In this document: in pieces, positions 7,439 to 14,966 of the stretch
Layout: every line of letters starts with the position of its first letter
Position numbering within the stretch: position 1 is the first letter of the stretch
Origin: a virus
DNA length: 64,000 nucleotides
Strand: one strand, 5' to 3'
IMG/VR virus record: IMGVR_UViG_3300027996_001813
Location: 41,767-105,766 of that record
Position numbers and translations under genes: made by a program
The notes under the pieces: model-generated
Seen by the model: only the letters and a program-made list of their open reading frames with translations
The model's database searches: none
Told to the model about the DNA's origin: nothing

Positions 7439-7945
7439 TTAATTATTTCGAGCGTACCCGATAATCTCTACATCCAACAGAATTGGGTCGGGACCATTCA
7501 CTGCCCTGATGGCAAGTCCCATTGCACCGCCCATGTCTCCACGGGCTACCACACCAAGGGACGACTGCCAGCCGTCAAGCATACTGTCTTCTTGTAGAAG
7601 AGTACGAATGAAGGTCTGTCCCTGGTTAGCTTCCATAAGCTCGAAATCACCAGTGGCACCATCGCGGTAGCTCACACGAACGTCAGTGATCACAAAAGCC
7701 TTATCGGTCTGAATGATCGCACCGTTATTCACGGTCGCTACGGTATCCGGAAGAGGCAGGAATGTTCCTACGGGTCCAGGAGAAGCTAGTACACCACGAA
7801 GATTAATAGCAACGTAATTGTCAGGGTTAATACGGCAACACCCAATAGGGATTGCTGTCGCAGTCATCTGAGCAGGAGCAGGAGTAGTAAATGCCGCTCC
7901 AACAAGGAGGGCACCAACAGCTAGAAAAGAGAATAGTTTATTCAT
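7439..7945 (-). CDS. Exported protein of unknown function
   Basis: A 168-residue protein starting at ATG 7945, directly after the thyX stop. The first ~25 residues form a type I signal peptide: MNKLFSF, a hydrophobic core (VGALLVGAAF) and a likely signal peptidase site near APAQ. The mature part is beta-rich with a CC pair soon after the cleavage site (IGCCRINP) and no recognised domain. Export of a soluble phage protein could modify the cell envelope or block superinfection, or the protein could be a cargo gene; nothing decides this. It is the last gene before late block 2. Confidence 0.75.
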   Translation of the reverse strand: MNKLFSFLAVGALLVGAAFTTPAPAQMTATAIPIGCCRINPDNYVAINLRGVLASPGPVGTFLPLPDTVATVNNGAIIQTDKAFVITDVRVSYRDGATGDFELMEANQGQTFIRTLLQEDSMLDGWQSSLGVVARGDMGGAMGLAIRAVNGPDPILLDVEIIGYARNN

Positions 7946-7946
7946 A

Positions 7947-8573
7947 TTAGTAACCAAAAGAGTTTAAGGAAAGGTCAAACATGCCGGTCTCTCTAACGAG
8001 CTTTAGCATGTCCTGTGCAATGTAACGAATTTCCTTTTGTGCATGTTCGCTATTTCTCAAGCCTTGAAAATGCATAAAGGATCGGAAGTTGAATGATACA
8101 TCAGAGACAATCTGATTTGCGTACGGCAGATAGAAGCGTGCAGACTCTTTGGCTCGTTTCCTATCCATGCCACGGTCTACAAGTTCCTCAAGCACCTCAT
8201 GATATCTGTCATACTGTGCCAACATATCAAAAGCAAACTGTTCTGCCATATCTTCGGGCCAGTCGCACGGAATGTAGAACTGATCTTCTTTCAATTCTTT
8301 ATATCGAGCAGACTCAGCATTCACACTGACACCAATACGGTGCTTAATGATGTGAATGTGGCTAGCGATATCACTCTTTACTAAAAAGTGAAGCGTGCTT
8401 TTCTCGAAAGGAGTGTGGTGACCTGCGGAGGCAAGAGTGTTCAACATCTTATCCATCCGGCCACGCTTGTCATCAGTTAAGTCCCTACTAGTAGAAGTCC
8501 ACGCACTAAGTGCGTGGGACTCGTCACTGCCGTAGAAACCAACTAACTCAACAGAGTTATTGTGGCTTTGCAT
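7947..8573 (-). CDS. thyX: Flavin-dependent thymidylate synthase
   Basis: A 208-residue protein that makes dTMP from dUMP using methylenetetrahydrofolate, FAD and NADPH. The signature is present as KHRIGVSVNAESARY (family RHRxxSxNxxSxRY; the first Arg is Lys here). HHTPFEK near residue 50 and NFRSFMHFQGLR near the end are also typical. The start at 8573 is chosen because the family begins with a short strand (ELVGFYG); the upstream extension would lie inside the small gene at 8557-8709. Phages use ThyX with a ribonucleotide reductase to supply DNA precursors. Confidence 0.93.
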   Translation of the reverse strand: MQSHNNSVELVGFYGSDESHALSAWTSTSRDLTDDKRGRMDKMLNTLASAGHHTPFEKSTLHFLVKSDIASHIHIIKHRIGVSVNAESARYKELKEDQFYIPCDWPEDMAEQFAFDMLAQYDRYHEVLEELVDRGMDRKRAKESARFYLPYANQIVSDVSFNFRSFMHFQGLRNSEHAQKEIRYIAQDMLKLVRETGMFDLSLNSFGY

Positions 8574-8709
8574 CTTTGCGGTAATCTTTAATGATCTTAA
8601 AGTTGTCGTCCATGACGTAAGTGCCAGCACTCTTGGCCATGGATTGAGCCATGGCCAGTGTGATGTGTGCGAGCTTACCAGGAATCACGACTGCGGGAGT
8701 GTAATACAT
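8557..8709 (-). CDS. Small 50-residue protein
   Basis: A short gene that fills the space between two neighbours exactly. Its ATG at 8709 overlaps the TGA of the upstream gene (ATGA), and its TAA at 8557-8559 lies 14 bases past the thyX ATG. The protein reads MYYTPAVVIPGKL at the start and ends with KDYRKDAKPQ. It is amphipathic with no recognised domain. The perfect coupling and snug fit are the main reasons to believe that it is translated. Confidence 0.6.
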   Translation of the reverse strand: MYYTPAVVIPGKLAHITLAMAQSMAKSAGTYVMDDNFKIIKDYRKDAKPQ

Positions 8710-9032
8710 CAGACAATGATCTTTTTGTTAGGGGTAATGATTTCGCTTAGAACATCATCGTCCAAACGACGCTTGAGTTCCGTGATAACTTCTGCGGGAT
8801 CAAACGTGCGAGCAATAACCACTTCAATGGTGTACATGCCGCCTTGTTGCATACCATCAACACCATCCAACGTGCCGATAGCCTTAAGTAGACGCGACTC
8901 GATAGTCTCACTGCCAACCTTTTCGGCAAGCCGCCTGTTGAGGGTCAGCATGAAGCGATACAGAATATCCTCATTGCTCTCGTCTTTGGGATGGGTTAGA
9001 ATATACTTCTCTTTCGATTGGGGTTGTGTCAT
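8709..9032 (-). CDS. Hypothetical protein
   Basis: A 107-residue alpha/beta protein with no recognised motif. It contains EDILYRFMLTLNRRLAEK and ends LSEIITPNKKIIV. It lies between the ribonucleotide reductase gene and thyX, so a link with nucleotide metabolism is possible but unproven. A promoter-like sequence at 9039-9067 places the expected transcription start at or next to its ATG. Confidence 0.65.
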   Translation of the reverse strand: MTQPQSKEKYILTHPKDESNEDILYRFMLTLNRRLAEKVGSETIESRLLKAIGTLDGVDGMQQGGMYTIEVVIARTFDPAEVITELKRRLDDDVLSEIITPNKKIIV

Positions 9033-9038
9033 GTTTCA

Positions 9039-9067
9039 ATTATACGCAGAATGGTCTGTCGTGTTAT
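9039..9067 (-). promoter_or_regulatory. Sigma70-like promoter, possibly leaderless
   Basis: On the minus strand, ATAACA at 9062-9067 and TATAAT at 9039-9044 are separated by 17 bases. The -10 box ends six bases before the ATG at 9032, so transcription would begin at about the start codon. It fills the 35-base gap after the ribonucleotide reductase stop. The -10 context GCGTATAAT is shared with the promoter at 51091. Confidence 0.55.
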
Positions 9068-10948
9068 CTAGATTTCGCAAATTCCACCACGACAAGCTTC
9101 GATTGATAGTACTTCAACTCCAGCTTTCTTCATAGCGGCTTCCAGCTTGGTGGGGTTAGAGATATCGAGCGGCTTCAAAGGCTCGCCCCCCTTAGACCCT
9201 TGACGATAAATCGTAAAACCCTTGACGTACGGAGCTTGCTCTAAGACGACCTCGCTCAATTTTTCAACAGGGTAATCTTTAGGTAGGTTCGTCGTCTTGG
9301 AGATCGCGGAGTCAATATACTTTTGAATCGTAGACTGAACCGCTAGGTGATCCTCAACAGAAATGTCATGAGAACCACGGAAATGCTCCATCTCCCTACC
9401 TTGACTATAGAACTCAGCAAACAGAGCGTCAGTAACGACCTCCTTACGAGTCACATTCCCCTCTCGGAATCGTCTTTCATATAGAGGAGCAAAGATCGGT
9501 TCCACTCCAGAGGAAACGTTCAGCACCATACTGTTCGTACCACACGGTGCAATCGTTAGACTTACAGCGTTACGAATACCGTACTTCTTAATGGCGTTCT
9601 GAATACGTGGAGGTAGCTGCTGGAAAAACTCTTCCTGCGAAAACTTCTCAACGTCAAACTCAGGGAATGCACCCTTCTCTTTGGCAAGCTCAATGGACGC
9701 CTTGTAAGCTTCGTTACGGAACGTAGCGAACAGTCTGTCTAGGAACTCAAGACACCTCTCGTCACCGTACACATGCCCCAGCTTTAGCAGGAGATAATGC
9801 AGTCCTGTCACGCCCAAACCAATACGACGAGTACGTTCGCCAGCGGTCTTGCACTCAGGAATAGGGTAATGATTTGCTGTCAAAACATCGTCCAAGAAAC
9901 GAACGCCATATCGAATAGCTTTGGCAAAGCGTTTCCAGTTCACGTCACCAGTCTTCTCTGAGAACATGTTGGACAAGTTGATGTGTCCGAGACAACAGTT
10001 GCCATAAGGGGGCAACGGAATCTCACCGCATGGATTCGGAGAATCCAAGTCCTCGAAATAAGAAACATTAGTAAACGTGTTGGCGAGGTCCAAGTTATAG
10101 ATGCCGGGATCTCCACTCTTCCAGGCGTTGGTCATCAGGGTCTCCCAGATATCCGCTGCCATAATGTCCACTTGCCTAACGTGAGTGAACTTGTCGTCCT
10201 GGGTGATACGGTGATGAGTCTGGGCACGTCCCACTGCATCTTCTTCATTTAAAGCAATCACCTTGATCGTTTCGGTACCGTCAGGACTTACTCGTCTCAT
10301 GTGGTACTGGTGATAGGTGCGTCCGTTAAACTTAAATACCCACGGCTTGTTTTTCTTTACCGCTTTAATGAAATCGTTTGTGATGCCAACCGAAATATTA
10401 AAGTTAGTGAGTTGTGCAAGGTCTAGCTTAACGTGCAGGAACTCGAAAAGATCAGGGTGATCAACATTGAGAATGGCGATTAGTGCGGTACGGCGATTCT
10501 TGCCGCTGCGTACGTGGTTGCCAACCTCGTTGACCATCTTCATGACGGAGACGGCACCAGGGGCAGAGTTCCTAATCGTCTGAATGTCGTCGCCCTTGGG
10601 TCGAATAGACGAGAAGTTGTACCCGATGCCACCGCCACCACATGAAATTAGGTAGGTGTCACTGATCATCTTGCCAATAGACTCTACTGTATCTTCTGGG
10701 TGAAGACGATAGCAGTTAAGCATATTGAACTGGCGTCTGCCTGCTCCAAAAAGGATGCGTCCCCCAGGCATGAAGTCGCCAGCGTCGATCACTGACTCAA
10801 AATTTGTTGCCCACTCCTGGGCGGCACCGTTTATCTCAACGGTAGCAATGTTCTCCGAGACACGTTTAGCACATTGTGTCCAGGAATCCTCTCCTGGCAT
10901 GGCGTAACGTTGTAAGAAAATGTCTCGTGATAGTCCTTCTAGTTTCAT
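9068..10948 (-). CDS. nrdJ: Adenosylcobalamin-dependent (class II) ribonucleotide reductase
   Basis: A 626-residue enzyme that reduces ribonucleotides to deoxyribonucleotides. Typical pieces are present in order: MPGGRILFGAG, ISCGGGGIGYN, the finger-loop SPNPCGEIPLP with the radical Cys region, RRIGLGVTGLH, IAPCGTNSM, and a C-terminal redox pair in ACRGGICEI. No partner small subunit is nearby and the architecture fits the single-chain B12-dependent class, so the host would have to provide cobalamin. The start overlaps the end of an Endo VII-like gene by four bases. Confidence 0.92.
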   Translation of the reverse strand: MKLEGLSRDIFLQRYAMPGEDSWTQCAKRVSENIATVEINGAAQEWATNFESVIDAGDFMPGGRILFGAGRRQFNMLNCYRLHPEDTVESIGKMISDTYLISCGGGGIGYNFSSIRPKGDDIQTIRNSAPGAVSVMKMVNEVGNHVRSGKNRRTALIAILNVDHPDLFEFLHVKLDLAQLTNFNISVGITNDFIKAVKKNKPWVFKFNGRTYHQYHMRRVSPDGTETIKVIALNEEDAVGRAQTHHRITQDDKFTHVRQVDIMAADIWETLMTNAWKSGDPGIYNLDLANTFTNVSYFEDLDSPNPCGEIPLPPYGNCCLGHINLSNMFSEKTGDVNWKRFAKAIRYGVRFLDDVLTANHYPIPECKTAGERTRRIGLGVTGLHYLLLKLGHVYGDERCLEFLDRLFATFRNEAYKASIELAKEKGAFPEFDVEKFSQEEFFQQLPPRIQNAIKKYGIRNAVSLTIAPCGTNSMVLNVSSGVEPIFAPLYERRFREGNVTRKEVVTDALFAEFYSQGREMEHFRGSHDISVEDHLAVQSTIQKYIDSAISKTTNLPKDYPVEKLSEVVLEQAPYVKGFTIYRQGSKGGEPLKPLDISNPTKLEAAMKKAGVEVLSIEACRGGICEI

Positions 10949-11427
10949 GATCGTCTTTTGGATGGTACTTCCCAGTTATTTAATAATCCCTTCGTGTGTA
11001 TGTTACGAAGTCCGCTGCTCAGTTCTAGCTTTGCCGAAAATGGTATGTCGCCTAAAATTATGTTACACTTGGCACAACAAGGCACACAATTAGTCTTTAT
11101 GTGCCCGATCCCAGAATCTTTTCGGTCAACCCCATTAGCGGGCAGTGTTTCGCAATACAAACACGGCTGCTTAATAAGAGTACGATAAAAATCAAGATCA
11201 AGATCAAATTCTCTAAGGTGTTTCCTGTCTTGATCAAAATGTGAACGCAACCGCATACGGTCTAAGTTATTCAAACGCCACCGCTTAGCGTTGTCGCGGT
11301 TTTGCTGCTTACATTTCCAGTAACCGTCGCCCTTAACTTTATTTGACTTTTGCCAATACCAGTGATCGTTAACAACATCGCAATCGCAGTACGAACAGTA
11401 ATTATGGTCAGCTAAAGCTCTAGTCAT
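10945..11427 (-). CDS. HNH / recombination endonuclease VII-like nuclease
   Basis: A 160-residue protein. A first Cys pair (CSYCDCD) is followed by a basic helix region and then the core CLYCETLPANGVDRKDSG and CCAKCN, which is the HNH treble-clef of endonuclease VII-like proteins with its two CxxC zinc knuckles. Such proteins in phages are either structure-specific nucleases or homing endonucleases. Its position, slotted between an oxidoreductase gene and the ribonucleotide reductase gene with one- and four-base overlaps, favours a mobile endonuclease. Confidence 0.85.
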   Translation of the reverse strand: MTRALADHNYCSYCDCDVVNDHWYWQKSNKVKGDGYWKCKQQNRDNAKRWRLNNLDRMRLRSHFDQDRKHLREFDLDLDFYRTLIKQPCLYCETLPANGVDRKDSGIGHIKTNCVPCCAKCNIILGDIPFSAKLELSSGLRNIHTKGLLNNWEVPSKRRS

Positions 11428-12635
11428 TAAAATCTTGCGGGGTCAAATAGTTGTGTACCAGGACGTTTGGACTCCCCCGAAACAATTAAGTCTCGGACGA
11501 TCATGCTACCGTGTAATGCATGACCGTAACCATAACCATTAAAACCACTTAGAATAAATTCATTGGGGCGATTGGGCAAGGCACCAATAAGCGGTAAGTC
11601 GTCTGGCGTAGCACACATGATTCCAGACCATGAGTGCGTGAATTTTACATTTTTAATATGCGGCAATGCACCAGACACAAAATCGCGAAGCTTATCGAAT
11701 ACAACAGGACTTAACTCTCCGTCGTTGGTTAGTCCTATTTGCTTTCCTCTAACTGCGTGTCTCATTCCGCCAACGACAAGACGACCATTATGTACTCGAA
11801 AATATTCGTTACAATCATTACAGGTCATACTCATCGAAGGTAAAATTTGATCTTCGAGATAATCTGTAGCAATCATCTGACCTCGAAACGGAGTCAGGGA
11901 CTCTGCAAGCTCAGGTAATAGCTCTGACGTATAAGCATTGATCGCATAAACTACCTTTTTAGCTCGAATAGTTCCCTTGTGTCGAATTGAAACACTGAAC
12001 CCTTTAGCGTCTGGTGTGACGCTGGTAACTTGACAGTCAGTTAGAACACGCGACCCTTTATTTTCTACCAACTCCCTCAAACCATTGACGACTTTGTAAG
12101 GATTAAACGTAGCTTCCGTGGGCACAAACATGCCACCAACAAAACCCGTTTGGGGCAACATCCCCTCTACGTCCTGTTTTGTCAGTATAGGACAGTCGAG
12201 ACCAGCGTGTACGCGAATAAACTCTGACTCAATCTCTAGTTTTTCTAGCTCGTTTTCGTCAATGGCTAGCCTGAGACCGCCAGTGTCACGTAGGTCTGTA
12301 TCAAAGTTCACAACACGTAAACCCTTGAGAAAACGCATGTTGTTTTCTTTGATAAAGCTCATGTACTCGGCACCCGCCTCGTCGCCATACTCATGAAAGA
12401 GTTTTGAACCACGAAACATGAGTTGACCGCTGCTTCGACCCGAGGCGTGTGCACCTACGGTCGATTCTTCAACGAGATAAGTATTAGTTACTCCAGCGTT
12501 GATCAAATTGTAAAGCATATTGATACCGGCGACCCCGCCACCGATGATTAATACGTCTACATTTCGAACGATGCCCGACGAAACTTTGTGTCGAGTCGGG
12601 CACGTCTGGAACCAGTAGTTGTTGTGGCTTGCCAT
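11427..12635 (-). CDS. FAD-dependent amine/amino-acid oxidase-like protein (DAO family)
   Basis: A 402-residue flavoprotein. The N-terminal dinucleotide fold VLIIGGGVAGINMLY at about residues 28-42 and the C-terminal LPLIGALPN and GFNGYGYGHALHG segments are the hallmarks of the DAO superfamily (glycine oxidase, gamma-glutamylputrescine oxidase and similar). ASGRSSGQLM after the first acidic residue is the usual FAD phosphate-binding continuation. The substrate cannot be told from the sequence; a small amine or amino acid is likely. There is no signal peptide. It is an unusual enzyme for a phage and sits among nucleotide and recombination genes. Confidence 0.85.
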   Translation of the reverse strand: MASHNNYWFQTCPTRHKVSSGIVRNVDVLIIGGGVAGINMLYNLINAGVTNTYLVEESTVGAHASGRSSGQLMFRGSKLFHEYGDEAGAEYMSFIKENNMRFLKGLRVVNFDTDLRDTGGLRLAIDENELEKLEIESEFIRVHAGLDCPILTKQDVEGMLPQTGFVGGMFVPTEATFNPYKVVNGLRELVENKGSRVLTDCQVTSVTPDAKGFSVSIRHKGTIRAKKVVYAINAYTSELLPELAESLTPFRGQMIATDYLEDQILPSMSMTCNDCNEYFRVHNGRLVVGGMRHAVRGKQIGLTNDGELSPVVFDKLRDFVSGALPHIKNVKFTHSWSGIMCATPDDLPLIGALPNRPNEFILSGFNGYGYGHALHGSMIVRDLIVSGESKRPGTQLFDPARF

Positions 12636-12925
12636 TATAGGAGATCTTCTAGCGACTGGTCCTCGCCAAGCTTGGCGTCTTCTTGCATTGCTTTTAGGAT
12701 GCGTTTAATATCAGCCTTGGAGGGCTCGAAATACTGTCGGTTATTGCGAGCCTTGCAGGATTCACAAATATCGACAAACAACTCAATCGTGTCCTTGTCC
12801 TTCGTCTTGTATTCTTGCTTCGTCTCGTTGACCACATAGTCAAGCGGACGAGTCATGCGATACTTCTTACACTGAGGACAACTGAACACTCTTTTGTCCT
12901 GAGGTTTTTGATTGAGTCTTTTCAT
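12635..12925 (-). CDS. Small zinc-ribbon protein
   Basis: A 96-residue protein with CPQCKK near residue 16 and CESCKAR near residue 53, enough for one zinc ribbon, then an acidic tail. No family is recognised. It overlaps the MazG-like gene by four bases (ATGA). A role in DNA or RNA binding is a guess from the fold. Confidence 0.7.
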   Translation of the reverse strand: MKRLNQKPQDKRVFSCPQCKKYRMTRPLDYVVNETKQEYKTKDKDTIELFVDICESCKARNNRQYFEPSKADIKRILKAMQEDAKLGEDQSLEDLL

Positions 12926-13254
12926 CGTTCGTCGCCACTACCACCAAGTACCCCACGCTCCGCTCGCGAAGCGAGCTTATCTAGGTTGTCTTCGGCAATG
13001 TCGTCAAGACTTACGCCAATCTCGCTAGCGGTCTGACTCACGTACCATAGCATATCACCAAGTTCCTTAGCGATAGCTGCACGCTTCTCATCAGAGATCA
13101 CGCCACCGTCATCACGAATAACCTTCTTGATCTTACCCTGAACTTCACCGGACTCTCCAAGCCCAAGGCCGACGTAAGCCAGCCCCAGAACTTCGCCCTG
13201 ACCAGGATAGATAGCAGTACTAGCAGACTGCTTCTGATAGTCACCGAACTCCAT
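12922..13254 (-). CDS. MazG-like nucleotide pyrophosphohydrolase
   Basis: A 110-residue all-helical protein with the two metal-binding motifs of the MazG/dUTPase-2 superfamily: GLGLGESGEVQGKIKK (ExxE) and KELGDMLWYVS (ExxD). The family hydrolyses nucleoside triphosphates to monophosphates and pyrophosphate. In phages it has been linked to house-cleaning of nucleotides and to alarmone levels. It overlaps its neighbours by a few bases within the nucleotide and recombination cluster. Confidence 0.85.
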   Translation of the reverse strand: MEFGDYQKQSASTAIYPGQGEVLGLAYVGLGLGESGEVQGKIKKVIRDDGGVISDEKRAAIAKELGDMLWYVSQTASEIGVSLDDIAEDNLDKLASRAERGVLGGSGDER

Positions 13255-13565
13255 TACAGTTCAACCTCGACGTTGTTGGCCTTGTCCCAACGTACCCACC
13301 TCTTGGGGAACAGCGTCGGAGAATCATTATGCTGACCAAACGGAAGCTTGGCAAAGCAGTCCTGACAACGTAGTTCGTAGTACTTCTGCTTCTTTCCTTT
13401 CGAGTCTTCTTGCTCGCGGACAGCGTAGCGAAGGTTGTCTTTACCACAACCACCACACTTGGACGCTCCGAATACTTCTTGATAAGTTGCAAGAAGCTCG
13501 AAAAGTTCCTTCTGTCCTTCTGCTTCGACAGTCACACTGCCGGATTTCACTGTTACTTTAGCCAT
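13254..13565 (-). CDS. Zinc-ribbon protein next to the annealing protein gene
   Basis: A 103-residue protein. Residues ~36-80 hold CGGCGKDN and CQDCFAK, forming one zinc ribbon, flanked by beta strands. The end (PKRWVRWDK) is basic and aromatic. It lies two bases downstream of a candidate single-strand annealing protein gene and may act with it, but this is inferred from position only. I do not recognise a named family. Confidence 0.65.
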   Translation of the reverse strand: MAKVTVKSGSVTVEAEGQKELFELLATYQEVFGASKCGGCGKDNLRYAVREQEDSKGKKQKYYELRCQDCFAKLPFGQHNDSPTLFPKRWVRWDKANNVEVEL

Positions 13566-13567
13566 GA

Positions 13568-14236
13568 TTATTGTTTTGCTTCTAGTTCCGCTTTCCTAGC
13601 GTCACGTTTCGATTTAGTACTGACGGGCTTCTGCTCGTTCAGCCACGCCATTGCACTCTGCCCTTCCGCTGTGGTAAGTTCAGATAGCTCAAAAATAGTT
13701 GATGCACGATCACCGTCCACCACCTTCTCTAGTACTTGCACAGCGTCAACGCCGCGTTCGGTACAGAGTTTCTCAATAGCCTTCACGACAGAGCTACCAA
13801 CCTTACCCTTAGGCGAAGCCTCAATAGCACCGGCCCCTTCGCGGAAGCCAATCTCTTCGGAAGACAGCATACGGATACCTAGTGCCTTGCGAAGACAACG
13901 TGCTTCCGCACGAGACTCTGCAACGGCAGTAGGATAAGATGCAAATTTACCACTAACGTTCTTGCTGTTGCAGTCGGCAGTACCAACAAACTCCACCTCT
14001 CCGTCTTCCATTTTAAAAACAGAGGTGAAGATCGCTTGCACCAGAGTTGACTTGCCTTCGTGTGTTTGAATCACACACGCCTGCCGACAGATGCCAGCGT
14101 CACGAGCAAGTCGTTGCAGGCCAGCCAACAGGACGACCTCCATTTCCTCATTCCCTTCTTTACGGGTGGCCTTGTCGCCAGCCTCAAGTTCGTCGCACCA
14201 GTTAGTTGCAAACAGGTCTTTGATTTGTCTAGTCAT
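13568..14236 (-). CDS. Candidate single-strand annealing / recombination mediator protein
   Basis: A 222-residue protein. The central part has a beta-sheet region (FVGTADCNSKNVSGKFASYP) followed by the helix AVAESRAEARCLRKALGI. That combination, a strand then an A-E-x-R-A-x-A-R-x-L-R helix, is the pattern of Rad52-like and related annealing proteins found in phages. The C-terminal half (GSSVVKAIEKLCTERGVDAVQVL) looks like a separate small helical domain. It probably promotes strand annealing during recombination-dependent replication. The call rests on one motif. A promoter-like element ends six bases before its ATG. Confidence 0.55.
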   Translation of the reverse strand: MTRQIKDLFATNWCDELEAGDKATRKEGNEEMEVVLLAGLQRLARDAGICRQACVIQTHEGKSTLVQAIFTSVFKMEDGEVEFVGTADCNSKNVSGKFASYPTAVAESRAEARCLRKALGIRMLSSEEIGFREGAGAIEASPKGKVGSSVVKAIEKLCTERGVDAVQVLEKVVDGDRASTIFELSELTTAEGQSAMAWLNEQKPVSTKSKRDARKAELEAKQ

Positions 14237-14242
14237 GCTATC

Positions 14243-14271
14243 ATTATGACACTATGGTCAGTCGTTGTAAG
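14243..14271 (-). promoter_or_regulatory. Weak sigma70-like promoter, possibly leaderless
   Basis: On the minus strand, CTTACA at 14266-14271 and CATAAT at 14243-14248 are 17 bases apart. The -10 box ends six bases before the ATG at 14236, the same layout as at 9039-9067. It overlaps the last codons of the upstream nuclease gene. Confidence 0.35.
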
Positions 14272-14966
14272 GTCTTGTTCTCGAAAAACTGAAGTAGTTC
14301 ATCATACACTCGTTGGCAACGTGCCTGCGAGATAGAATTTGAACGGTCCTCAATAACTACTACTCGATAACCTGTATCATTCAACTGATCGATGAGCCGG
14401 TTATATCTTCCCTCGATCTTGGTCTCTTGCTCGTCACCGTACACGGAGACAGGCAGGATCAGTTCGATCACTACCTTCCGAGCTTCTAGAATGATATCAG
14501 AAACGTGCCCAGGTGTTAGCCTGATTCCGGTAGTTACATCCTCTTTTTCGCCCAAGAACACGGCGAGCTTTTCACCAAAACGTGAAAGATTGCCTGGGGT
14601 TGGGCGATCTGCCGTACGAAGACGGCTGAGCACACGCGAACGCTGCTTGGGAGAGCGTTGATCCCACTCTTCACGACGAAGTTCTCCTAATCGTCGTTTT
14701 TGTTCCTGACCTTCGGTAGAGTCCCAGAAGCGACGAGTCCCTTCTGAAATTTTTTCCTTGGTATCATTAGAATGGTTTTTACCAGTCCTTTGATGAGCAG
14801 AGTTCTTTAAGTGTTGCGTCTGTGCCTCACTCTTAGAACGTCTTTGTACACCCAGTTTACGCATATGATAGTACAACGTAGACCGTGCCATGTTGAGGTG
14901 TTCTGCCATCTCAGCTAGTGACATGGTTTCGTATAACCCCTCAAGGTTTTCCTTCGTCATTTTCAT
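14244..14966 (-). CDS. HTH/NUMOD-like mobile nuclease, probable homing endonuclease
   Basis: A 240-residue protein. Residues ~5-40 form a helix-turn-helix (LAEMAEHLNMARSTLYYHMR). Next comes a NUMOD3-like stretch (TGKNHSNDTKEKISEGTRR), a DNA-contacting element of homing endonucleases. The C-terminal half (VSDIILEARKVVIELILP) has an acidic-x(n)-E pattern that could be a PD-(D/E)XK/Vsr-type core. The assembly matches modular phage homing endonucleases, although the catalytic family is uncertain. It sits between two genes with a TAATG overlap upstream. Confidence 0.7.
   Translation of the reverse strand: MKMTKENLEGLYETMSLAEMAEHLNMARSTLYYHMRKLGVQRRSKSEAQTQHLKNSAHQRTGKNHSNDTKEKISEGTRRFWDSTEGQEQKRRLGELRREEWDQRSPKQRSRVLSRLRTADRPTPGNLSRFGEKLAVFLGEKEDVTTGIRLTPGHVSDIILEARKVVIELILPVSVYGDEQETKIEGRYNRLIDQLNDTGYRVVVIEDRSNSISQARCQRVYDELLQFFENKTLQRLTIVS

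Noticed and set aside
8560-9135. A 191-codon open frame on the plus strand
   Set aside because: It is antisense to three coupled minus-strand genes and to the end of the ribonucleotide reductase gene; no homology pattern is visible.
13410-13937. A 175-codon open frame on the plus strand
   Set aside because: Ser/Thr-rich translation antisense to the annealing-protein and zinc-ribbon genes; a mirror of their codon usage.
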